8,976 bases of DNA from an uncultured Eubacteriales bacterium (GTDB lineage: Bacteria; Bacillota; Clostridia; Oscillospirales; Butyricicoccaceae). Numbering within the stretch: position 1 is the first letter of the stretch; each line of letters begins with the position of its first letter. The stretch spans positions 1 through 8,976 of the forward strand of contig CAKUAK010000101.1 of NCBI GenBank assembly GCA_934636325.1. Reading direction: 5' to 3'. Below are positions 1 through 5,341 of this stretch, piece after piece. Below the pieces are notes generated by a model. The model saw nothing but the letters and a program-made list of their open reading frames with translations, did no database searches and was not told where the DNA came from. The position numbers and the translations under genes were made by a program.

Positions 1-178
1 GCGCTGGTGTCACCGAAAAGGCTGCGGCGGCATAGGCTGTAATACCTCTGACAGAGCGGGCGGCGCCCGCCGTCGGCGGCAGATCCTCCGCCGCACATAG
101 CCCCGATATTCAAAGTAACACCCGGAGGGGCAGCGGCGTATGATGGATTGAAAATCTTTCAAGGAGGTAAAATCTTTT
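1..178. other. GC-rich leader/intergenic DNA with hairpins; possible tail of an upstream gene
   Basis: No supportable complete gene lies here. Plus frame 3 opens at the window edge and reads AGVTEKAAAA before a TAG at 31-33. This could be the C-terminus of a gene lying mostly outside the window, but ten residues cannot establish it. Two GC-rich inverted repeats follow: GCGGGC at 56-61 with GCCCGC at 65-70, and CGGCGG at 74-79 with CCGCCG at 88-93. Neither has a T-run after it, so they are not convincing intrinsic terminators. A candidate sigma-A-like promoter sits at 115-144. I recognise no known structured RNA. Confidence 0.3.
115..144 (+). promoter_or_regulatory. Weak candidate promoter for the Cys/Asn-rich small protein
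   Basis: A TATGAT hexamer (139-144) matches the -10 consensus at 5 of 6 positions. GTAACA (115-120) matches the -35 box at 4 of 6, with an 18-nt spacer. The position, 35 nt upstream of the start codon, is suitable. A sporulation sigma factor promoter is an alternative I could not exclude, since I see no clean match to those consensus sequences. Confidence 0.3.
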
Positions 179-409
179 ATGTGCTGCAACAATAACAACA
201 ACAGAGGATTCGCAGGCGGCTTCTTTCAGAATTATCAGGCATTTTGGATCATCGTCGTCATCGCCATCGTTGTCATCTGGGTACATTACGCGGCATGGAG
301 CACCCCCGGCGGCATCTGCGGCAGGAACAACTGCTGCAACGACGGCTGCGGAGACAACTGCGGCAACAATAACTGCTGCAACCCCTGCTTCAATAACTGC
401 TGCTGCTGA
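179..409 (+). CDS. Small Cys/Asn-rich membrane-anchored protein (hypothetical)
   Basis: This 76-residue protein has three parts. Residues 1-20 are a short N-terminus with Cys2-Cys3, a run of five Asn, and a Gly/Phe stretch. Residues about 21-40 form one very hydrophobic helix (FWIIVVIAIVVIWV). The C-terminal tail, 41-76, is dominated by Cys, Asn and Gly and ends in three Cys. I count 13 Cys and 16 Asn. A strong AAGGAGG at 161-167 lies 11 nt before the ATG, and a hairpin terminator follows, so the gene looks real. The dense Cys pairs could bind metal, cross-link by disulfides or be lipidated; none of these is shown. The general design, a short hydrophobic helix with a low-complexity tail, recalls small sporulation or coat-associated membrane peptides of Firmicutes, but I recognise no family. 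It has no same-strand partner in the window. Confidence 0.65.
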   Translation: MCCNNNNNRGFAGGFFQNYQAFWIIVVIAIVVIWVHYAAWSTPGGICGRNNCCNDGCGDNCGNNNCCNPCFNNCCC

Positions 410-450
410 CACATCGTCCATACTCGGCCACGGCAATAGAACGACAGGCC

Positions 451-484
451 AAAAGAAAGCCCGGGGCGTATGCCCCGGGCCTTT
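451..484. terminator. Bidirectional intrinsic terminator between convergent genes
   Basis: A perfect 9-bp stem, GCCCGGGGC (459-467) with GCCCCGGGC (472-480), closes a GTAT loop. On the minus strand it is followed by TTTCTTTT (complement of 458-451), a good U-tract for ending the 1018-500 gene. On the plus strand only CTTT follows, giving weaker termination of the 179-409 gene. The location between two convergent stop codons fits. Confidence 0.85.
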
Positions 485-499
485 GATAACTGAAAGGTG

Positions 500-1018
500 T
501 TAGCTGCCGACGGAATTTTCCGGAAGATCGGCTTTGGATTGCGGCCTGCTGCCCAGCAGCCCGCGGACAAGCAGAAAGCCGCAGAGGGGGAACACGACGA
601 CCTGAGCATAAATGGCAAAGGGCGAGCGTGAGGCCGCCTCGTCGGCCAGCGGCATGAGGATCCTTAAAAACTCCATGCGCCTGATGATCTCGGCCGATTG
701 GTATTTCGTATAAAAGAGATACATCGACGTTACAAAAAGACCCGAATAGATAAAGCAGATAACGCCCGGAATAAGGCAGGACAGCTTTACACGGAAGCCC
801 ACCGGGCCGTCGATCGACAGAAGTCCAAGCGCCGCACCGACCGCCGTAAAGAGGACGAATATAAGAAGGTCGCGCAGCCATCCCTCGGGAAGCGCCCATG
901 AACGTGCACGTCCGATCTCTTCAAGAGCAGGCAGCCGGAGAATGAATATCACTGCGATAAGTATCAGCGCGGCGACCAGCTTATGTGCGTCACGTTTGAT
1001 AAGATTCCTGATTTTCAT
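500..1018 (-). CDS. Four-helix integral membrane protein, function unknown
   Basis: The product is 172 residues: a short basic N-terminus (MKIRNLIKRDAHK), then four hydrophobic segments at about 14-29, 48-67, 80-103 and 134-154. A hydrophilic loop at about 105-131 carries many charged residues, and the tail is polar. The frame can be extended to a TTG at 1042. I chose the ATG at 1018 because GAGGGAGG (complement of 1033-1026) ends 7 nt before it, whereas the upstream TTG and the ATG at 1024 are badly placed for that site. A very good promoter lies at 1091-1063. The gene ends at the shared terminator, so it appears to be transcribed alone. I recognise no domain or catalytic motif. The protein may be a lineage-specific membrane protein of Clostridia. 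Confidence 0.75.
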   Translation of the reverse strand: MKIRNLIKRDAHKLVAALILIAVIFILRLPALEEIGRARSWALPEGWLRDLLIFVLFTAVGAALGLLSIDGPVGFRVKLSCLIPGVICFIYSGLFVTSMYLFYTKYQSAEIIRRMEFLRILMPLADEAASRSPFAIYAQVVVFPLCGFLLVRGLLGSRPQSKADLPENSVGS

Positions 1019-1025
1019 GATCATG

Positions 1026-1033
1026 CCTCCCTC
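1026..1033 (-). promoter_or_regulatory. Ribosome binding site that sets the start at 1018
   Basis: GAGGGAGG on the minus strand lies 7 nt upstream of the ATG at 1018 and only 1 nt from the ATG at 1024. It is itself inside the longer TTG-started reading. It therefore supports the shorter protein. Confidence 0.75.
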
Positions 1034-1062
1034 AAATGACAAAATGGTTCTTTAATATCATA

Positions 1063-1091
1063 AATATAACATATCAAAGAAGGCATGGCAA
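1063..1091 (-). promoter_or_regulatory. Sigma-A-type promoter of the four-helix membrane protein gene
   Basis: Reading the minus strand, TTGCCA (1091-1086) and TATATT (1068-1063) are separated by exactly 17 nt. A TG one base upstream of the -10 box makes it an extended -10. Transcription would start near 1056, leaving a short leader with the ribosome site at 1033-1026. The rest of the 193-nt gap up to the stop codon at 1212 is AT-rich. I see no convincing terminator there for the upstream minus-strand gene. Confidence 0.75.
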
Positions 1092-1211
1092 TTGTTCTGT
1101 GATGGTGTTTGACTAAATCTCTTTAATGCACAAAAATCGCAATAATTTTTCTATACTGTTTAACTTACTAAAGGGAACATGCGAAAGGGTAAAATATGTT
1201 TTTGATAAATA

Positions 1212-1973
1212 TCACACATAAATATGCCTGATGTCCTCGCCCCATTCGCCGTAAAGTGCGAAGCAGGCGAAGAAGCCCATGGCCGCCGCCTGTGATGCCT
1301 TTTCACGGGCCGTGGTGCGGTCGTCATACATGACGAAGTGGGGCGTGCCCGAATCCATATATGTGAAATAACGGCAGCACAGCTCGGCCGAGTAATACCC
1401 GCCGCCGCTTTGCGACATAAGATAGTCGAACTCCTGGGCGCTCAGGGGCTTGCCGTCGGGGTCGGCCGAGGGCATGGTGAAGTCGCAGCGGGTGCGGATC
1501 AGCTCGAGACAAAGGCGCGACGGCTCATAAAGCGAGCAGAAATGGCGCAGCATTTCGGAAAAGCTGCCGCCGCTTATGGCCGAGGGGACGATCAGCTTGG
1601 CCTGCGGCGCGCGGTCGGCCAGCTCGACCGGGACATAATGGACAAGCCCCTGGGAGGCCAGAAATGGGCATATACGCGCGAGAAATGCCCCGCCGTCGTC
1701 GTTTGCCGGGACGTCGAGCAGCACGCCGGAAAAGCCGCGGCGCTTTATCTGGCCGGTTATATCGGAAGCCATGCGCTGGGCGTCGATGCCTCCCATCGGC
1801 CCGGGAAAATAGATCCCCATGAGCCCGCCCCGGGATACCGGCTGGGCGTCGATGCGCAGCGCGCCGTTTTCGTCGGGATGATATACAAGAAAGACGCAGG
1901 GCGCGTTTATGGCCGAAGCCTTTGGTATATCACGCCCGATGGTCACGGTAAAAGTTTTCATGCTGCCCGTCAT
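1212..1973 (-). CDS. Putative degenerate GH18-like TIM-barrel protein
   Basis: The product is 253 residues from the ATG at 1973, or 249 from the internal ATG at 1961. I prefer 1973 because a GGGGGCAAGG stretch precedes it. It shows alternating hydrophobic strands and helices: FSGVLLDVP (81-89), LVHYVPVEL (110-118), AKLIVP (125-130), then a C-terminal HFVMYDD (212-218) followed by a helix and GFFACFALYGEW (233-244). The C-terminal pattern of a YDD motif, a helix and a final strand with an aromatic residue resembles the end of GH18 chitinase-like barrels. FSGVLLDVP fits the position of the GH18 motif FDGxxxDxE, but Pro89 stands where the catalytic Glu should be. No signal peptide is visible. 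If the fold call is right, this would be a non-catalytic carbohydrate-binding or structural relative. Its divergent orientation to the yqeG cluster gives no clear function. Confidence 0.6.
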   Translation of the reverse strand: MTGSMKTFTVTIGRDIPKASAINAPCVFLVYHPDENGALRIDAQPVSRGGLMGIYFPGPMGGIDAQRMASDITGQIKRRGFSGVLLDVPANDDGGAFLARICPFLASQGLVHYVPVELADRAPQAKLIVPSAISGGSFSEMLRHFCSLYEPSRLCLELIRTRCDFTMPSADPDGKPLSAQEFDYLMSQSGGGYYSAELCCRYFTYMDSGTPHFVMYDDRTTAREKASQAAAMGFFACFALYGEWGEDIRHIYV

Positions 1974-2015
1974 ATGCCTTGCCCCCTGTGCGCACACTGT
2001 GTTAAAATAATAAAA

Positions 2016-2047
2016 ATGCCGCGCCTTAAAATATACTGCGGCGGCAT
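2016..2047. repeat. Inverted repeat in the divergent intergenic region
   Basis: ATGCCGC (2016-2022) and GCGGCAT (2041-2047) are perfect 7-bp inverted arms around an 18-nt AT-rich centre containing TATACT (2032-2037), which resembles a -10 box. The gap lies between the divergent minus-strand gene (start 1973) and the plus-strand gene (start 2082), where promoters are expected. It could be an operator or a leader hairpin. I see no good -35 box for either direction. Confidence 0.35.
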
Positions 2048-2081
2048 GGATAATATTCTGGCGATCGGATGAGATAACAAA

Positions 2082-2582
2082 ATGGTTTTGCCATTCCCAC
2101 ATGAGATACTTGACGATGTGACGCAGATCACGCCCGCCATGCTGGAGCGCATGGGGGTGCGCGGGCTGCTGCTCGATATAGACGGAACGCTGGCGCGGAC
2201 AAAGGATCCCCGGCCGTCCGGGGCTGTGGCGCGCTGGCTCGATGAAATGAAGAAGTGCGGCATAAAGCTCTATATACTTTCCAACAACAAGAGTCCCGTG
2301 CGGACAAAGAGCTTTGCCGATATGATAGGCTGCGGCTGGCGGCACCGCTCGCATAAGCCGTCGCGGGAGGGCTTCCTTGCCGCGGCAGGGGAGCTGGGGC
2401 TCGAACCCGGCCGGCTTGCGATAGTCGGCGACCAGATATATACCGATGTGCTGGGCGGGCTGCGGTGCGGCATGAAGACCATCATGGTGCAGTCGACCGA
2501 CACATATCTCTGGTATTTCCCGCTGCGCAGGCTGGTTGAGCTGCCCTTCAGGTTCAAAAGGAGAGAAAAGAAAAATGGATAG
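2082..2582 (+). CDS. yqeG: YqeG-family HAD-IIIA phosphatase
   Basis: This 166-residue protein is close to the usual YqeG length of about 170. HAD motifs are present in order: motif I LDIDGTL with nucleophile Asp32 and acid/base Asp34, motif II LSNN with Ser67, motif III Lys92 in HKPS, and motif IV GDQIYTD with Asp117 and Asp122 for Mg2+. There is no sizeable cap domain, as expected for subclass III. The C-terminus is aromatic and then basic (FRFKRREKK). The enzyme is predicted to be a soluble Mg2+-dependent phosphatase. YqeG proteins are assigned to phosphatidylglycerophosphatase-type or other phosphate monoester hydrolysis, and the substrate cannot be read here. The ribosome site is weak (GGATGAG at 2069-2075). 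The gene overlaps the next one by 8 nt, so it leads a probable cotranslated cluster. Confidence 0.88.
   Translation: MVLPFPHEILDDVTQITPAMLERMGVRGLLLDIDGTLARTKDPRPSGAVARWLDEMKKCGIKLYILSNNKSPVRTKSFADMIGCGWRHRSHKPSREGFLAAAGELGLEPGRLAIVGDQIYTDVLGGLRCGMKTIMVQSTDTYLWYFPLRRLVELPFRFKRREKKNG
2559..2563 (+). promoter_or_regulatory. Ribosome binding site setting the start at 2575
   Basis: AGGAG inside the end of yqeG lies 11 nt before the ATG at 2575. An in-frame ATG at 2536 exists further upstream but has no such site, and it would add 13 residues overlapping yqeG. The 2575 start is therefore preferred. Confidence 0.75.
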
Positions 2583-3444
2583 AGCACTTTTCGGCCCGGC
2601 GGGGTCGAGCACGGAGTTTTCAGAGAACCATCGTTCCTCGCTGGAAGCCCCGGGATATCTTGAGAGGATGGGGCTCGACTGCTTCGAGTACCAGTGCGGC
2701 CGTGGCGTCAATATCGGCGATGACAAGGCTGCGGCGCTGGGACGCAAGGCAGAGGAGCACAACATAAAAATGTCGCTCCATTCGCCTTATTTTATAAACC
2801 TGTCCAGCGCCGACCCCGAGCGCATGGCCAAGAATCTCAATTACATACTCAGCTCGGCCCATACCTGCGACCTCATGGGCGGAGATCGGGTCGTCGTTCA
2901 TTGCGGCGGGCTTTCGGGGATGACACGGCGGCAGGCCCTCGACAATACGATAATGAATATAAGCATGGCGCTGGGCCAGCTCGAAGAGGCCGGGCTTTCC
3001 CATATATCCCTCTGCCTTGAAACGATGGGAAAGATGAATGTGCTGGGCGATCTTGAAGAGGTGCTGGAGGTCTGCTCGCTCTTCGGTGAGATAGTCCCCT
3101 GCATCGACTTCGGCCATCTCAACTGCCGCACACAGGGCGGCATGAGCACCGAGGAGCATTTTTCGGCCCTGCTCGATCGGATGGACCAGCTGCTCGGGCC
3201 GGAGCGCGCCGGCAGCTTCCACGGCCATTTCAGCAAGATAGAATACTCCAAGGGCGGCGAGGTCCGCCATCTCACCTTTGAGGACGAGGTCTACGGCCCG
3301 GAGTTCGAGCCGCTGGGCAGGCTGCTGGCCCGCCGCGGCCTGACGCCCCGCATCATATGCGAATCGGCCGGGACCCAGGACAGGGACGCGCTTTTCATGA
3401 AGGAGACATATATAAAATATATTAAAGATCAGGAGGAAGAATAA
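2575..3444 (+). CDS. AP-endonuclease-2 (deoxyribonuclease IV)-like TIM-barrel protein
   Basis: The product is 289 residues, close to the 280-300 of Nfo proteins. Motifs match the family in order: HSPYFINLSS with His69, VVVHCGG with His109, CLETMG with Glu149, CIDFGHLN with Asp178 and His181, FHGHFSK with His216, VRH with His232, and ICESAG with Glu263. These correspond to eight of the nine zinc ligands of E. coli endonuclease IV. The ninth (Asp in Asp-Arg-His) is Val230 here. Nfo enzymes cut DNA 5' of abasic sites in base excision repair. The lost ligand and the unusual HxHFSK segment mean the protein may instead belong to a Nfo-like subfamily with a different substrate, or act as a xylose-isomerase-like barrel enzyme. 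It overlaps yqeG by 8 nt and ends 2 nt before the peptidase gene, so it is almost certainly cotranscribed with both. Confidence 0.8.
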   Translation: MDRALFGPAGSSTEFSENHRSSLEAPGYLERMGLDCFEYQCGRGVNIGDDKAAALGRKAEEHNIKMSLHSPYFINLSSADPERMAKNLNYILSSAHTCDLMGGDRVVVHCGGLSGMTRRQALDNTIMNISMALGQLEEAGLSHISLCLETMGKMNVLGDLEEVLEVCSLFGEIVPCIDFGHLNCRTQGGMSTEEHFSALLDRMDQLLGPERAGSFHGHFSKIEYSKGGEVRHLTFEDEVYGPEFEPLGRLLARRGLTPRIICESAGTQDRDALFMKETYIKYIKDQEEE

Positions 3445-3446
3445 AA

Positions 3447-4526
3447 ATGGGCAGACTTGAAAAGATAGCCGCGATGGTAAAGGAAAGGGGATTTGACGCC
3501 GTTCTGATCACCGGCCAGGAGAACCTTCAGTACGCCACAGAGTTTCCGCATCTTGAGGGCTTTGCCGTCATCACGGCCGACGGGCAGGGCTTCTGCTATA
3601 CCGATTCGAGGTATATCGAAGCGGCCCACGCCCTTATGGATCCACAGGGATATACCGTCATTGAACCCCAGGGCTCTTACTCGACCTTCTCCACGCCCCA
3701 GGAGGTCATAGACAAATGCGGGATAAAGACGCTGGCCTTTGAGGATCTTCTCATGCCGGTGCATGACTATAAGAAATACTGCGAGGCACTGAGCGCCGAG
3801 CTCGTGCCGGTGGAAAATGCCTTCGAGATACTTCGCGAGATCAAAGACGAAAAGGAAATAGAGTCACTTGTCAAGGCACAGCGCATTGCCGAAGAGGCGC
3901 TTACCGAGCTTCTTCCGCATATAAAGGCCGGCGCCTATGATGATGAGCTTGCCGCAGAGCTGGAATACCTCATGAAAAAGAAGGGTTCAGAAGCCGTCAG
4001 CTTCAGCACCATCTTCCTTTCGGGCGCGCGCACATCTCTGCCCCACGGCACACCGGCACACAAAAGGATCGAAAACGGCGATTTTGTCACCATCGATTTC
4101 GGGGCGAAATACGGCGGATACGGTTCTGATATGACAAGGACCTTTGCCGTCGGTTATGCCACCGACGAGATGAAGAAGATATACTCGATCGTCCTCGAGG
4201 CCCAGCTGGCCGGCATCGAGGCCCTCGGGGTCGGCAAAAAGGGCTGCGAGGTCGACAAGGCGGCCCGCGACGTCATCGCAAATGCCGGTTACGGCAAATA
4301 TTTCGGCCACGGCCTCGGCCACTCCCTCGGCATCAATATCCACGAGAATCCCCGCGCCAGCGCCAGATATCAGGGCGAGTTCCACACCGGCAACATCATC
4401 ACCATGGAGCCGGGCATCTATATCCCCGGCAAGGGCGGCGTCCGGATAGAGGATATGATCTATCTCGCTCCCGAGGGAAAACGCAACCTGACCGAGTTCC
4501 CCAAGGAGCTTATGATACTCGGCTAA
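3447..4526 (+). CDS. M24B Xaa-Pro aminopeptidase / dipeptidase
   Basis: The product is 359 residues, typical for short PepQ/YqhT-type M24B peptidases. An N-terminal creatinase-like domain (about 1-130) precedes the pita-bread catalytic domain (about 135-355). All five dinuclear metal ligands are visible: Asp217 in TIDFGA, Asp228 in GSDMTRT, His292 in GHGLGHSLG, Glu321 in TMEPGIY and Glu335 in VRIEDM. His199-equivalent chemistry is supported by His200 in SLPHG, and His299 lies in IHENP. The enzyme is predicted to be cytoplasmic and Mn2+/Co2+-dependent, removing residues before proline. AGGAGG (3431-3436) sits 10 nt before the ATG. The gene is followed after 201 nt by efp, a common Firmicutes arrangement. 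Whether it is an aminopeptidase (PepP) or a dipeptidase (PepQ) cannot be decided from motifs alone. Confidence 0.92.
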   Translation: MGRLEKIAAMVKERGFDAVLITGQENLQYATEFPHLEGFAVITADGQGFCYTDSRYIEAAHALMDPQGYTVIEPQGSYSTFSTPQEVIDKCGIKTLAFEDLLMPVHDYKKYCEALSAELVPVENAFEILREIKDEKEIESLVKAQRIAEEALTELLPHIKAGAYDDELAAELEYLMKKKGSEAVSFSTIFLSGARTSLPHGTPAHKRIENGDFVTIDFGAKYGGYGSDMTRTFAVGYATDEMKKIYSIVLEAQLAGIEALGVGKKGCEVDKAARDVIANAGYGKYFGHGLGHSLGINIHENPRASARYQGEFHTGNIITMEPGIYIPGKGGVRIEDMIYLAPEGKRNLTEFPKELMILG

Positions 4527-4565
4527 ACGGTTCTGTTCGGTCCGAAAGATGGGGTTTCAGCACTG

Positions 4566-4586
4566 TATTTGCGTAAACAGCAAATA
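4566..4586. repeat. AT-rich inverted repeat upstream of efp
   Basis: TATTTGC (4566-4572) and GCAAATA (4580-4586) form a perfect 7-bp stem with a GTAAACA loop. A T-rich stretch (TTGCTTTTTA at 4591-4600) follows. It could be a weak terminator for the peptidase transcript or an operator next to the efp promoter. The stem is short and AT-rich, and the T-run is detached from it. Confidence 0.35.
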
Positions 4587-4590
4587 TAAC

Positions 4591-4619
4591 TTGCTTTTTA
4601 TCACGGTTTATTATAAAAT
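4591..4619 (+). promoter_or_regulatory. Candidate promoter for efp and the downstream acidic protein
   Basis: TTGCTT (4591-4596) and TAAAAT (4614-4619) are separated by 17 nt in an AT-rich patch that contrasts with the GC-rich coding DNA. The -10 box matches consensus at 5 of 6 positions and the -35 at only 3. Transcription would start near 4626, giving a leader of about 100 nt. The 201-nt gap itself argues that efp has its own promoter. Confidence 0.45.
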
Positions 4620-4727
4620 ATTTCCGTTATGATACCATATTCGCGCTTTCGGGCCGGGGGTATTGTCAGTTTTCCGCTGCACGGGCGGACATTTAACTTT
4701 CAACAACTGTTTAGGAGGATAATTTAT

Positions 4728-5291
4728 ATGTTAACAGCCGGCGATTTCAGAAACGGCGTGACCTTTGAGATGGATGGACAGGTGCTTCAGGTCATCGAGT
4801 TCCAGCATGTCAAACCCGGTAAGGGCGCTGCCTTCGTCCGTACAAAGTACCGCAACGTCATCACGGGCGCTGTCGTAGAGCGTTCCTTCAACCCCACCGA
4901 TAAGTTCGAGAACGCAGTTATCGAGCGCAGGGATATGGAGTATCTTTATCAGGACGGCGATCTTTATTACTTCATGGACACAGAGACATACGAGCAGATG
5001 CCTCTCAATGCCGACAAGCTCTCCGATTCCTTCAAGTTCGTCAAGGAGAACACAGTCGTCAAGGTCCTTTCCTTTAAGGGCAACGTATTCGGCATCGAGC
5101 CTCCTCTGTTCGTCGACCTGGTCGTAACAGAGACCGATCCCGGCTTCCGCGGCGATACAGCCACCAACGTCACAAAGCCCGCCATCCTTGAGACAGGCGC
5201 AGAGGTCAAGGTACCCCTCTTCATCGACGTCGGCGAGAAGATCAGGATCGACACACGCACGGGCGAATACCTTGAGCGTTCCAAGGAATAA
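4728..5291 (+). CDS. efp: Translation elongation factor P
   Basis: The product is 187 residues, matching the usual 185-190. The N-terminal KOW-like domain (about 1-62) carries the P-site-facing loop KPGKGAAFVRTK with Lys32, the residue that is modified in many EF-Ps (5-aminopentanol in Bacillus subtilis). Two OB-fold domains follow, about 65-127 and 129-185. The C-terminal EF-P signature is present (IRIDTRTGEYLER). EF-P binds ribosomes stalled on consecutive prolines and stimulates peptide bond formation. The frame stays open upstream to an ATG at 4629, but AGGAGG at 4713-4718 sits 9 nt before the ATG at 4728 and the protein then aligns from its first residue (MLTAGDFRNG). Codons are strongly biased to C-ending forms, as expected for a highly expressed gene. 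The gene shares its transcript with the acidic protein 50 nt downstream. Confidence 0.97.
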   Translation: MLTAGDFRNGVTFEMDGQVLQVIEFQHVKPGKGAAFVRTKYRNVITGAVVERSFNPTDKFENAVIERRDMEYLYQDGDLYYFMDTETYEQMPLNADKLSDSFKFVKENTVVKVLSFKGNVFGIEPPLFVDLVVTETDPGFRGDTATNVTKPAILETGAEVKVPLFIDVGEKIRIDTRTGEYLERSKE

Positions 5292-5300
5292 TTTTTTCCG

Positions 5301-5316
5301 CGGGCAGAAATGCCCG
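5301..5316 (+). other. GAAA-capped hairpin between efp and the next gene
   Basis: CGGGCA (5301-5306) and TGCCCG (5311-5316) form a perfect 6-bp stem closed by a GAAA tetraloop, a GNRA loop that strongly stabilises RNA hairpins. No U-run follows; instead the AAAGGAG ribosome site at 5325-5331 lies just downstream. It is therefore not an intrinsic terminator. It more likely stabilises the efp 3' end or tunes expression of the downstream gene. Confidence 0.5.
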
Positions 5317-5341
5317 ATCTATTGAAAGGAGATAGTTAAAA

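Noticed and set aside
1132..1151. AAAAAT/ATTTTT inverted repeat as terminator of the GH18-like gene
   Set aside because: The six-bp A/T-only stem is too weak to act as an intrinsic terminator.
1109..1157. TTGACT (1109-1114) and TATACT (1152-1157) as plus-strand promoter parts
   Set aside because: Neither has a partner hexamer at 16-18 nt, and transcription would run only antisense into the minus-strand gene.
1338..2072. Long plus-strand open frame (244 codons) opposite the GH18-like gene
   Set aside because: It is antisense to the better minus-strand frame, has no ribosome site, and its composition (Ala, Gly, Arg, His-rich without domain pattern) is typical of a shadow of GC-biased codons.
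1974..2765. Upstream extension of the GH18-like minus-strand frame to 517 codons
   Set aside because: The extension is antisense to yqeG and the start of the Nfo-like gene and lacks family patterns. The start at 1973 or 1961 fits the intergenic position.
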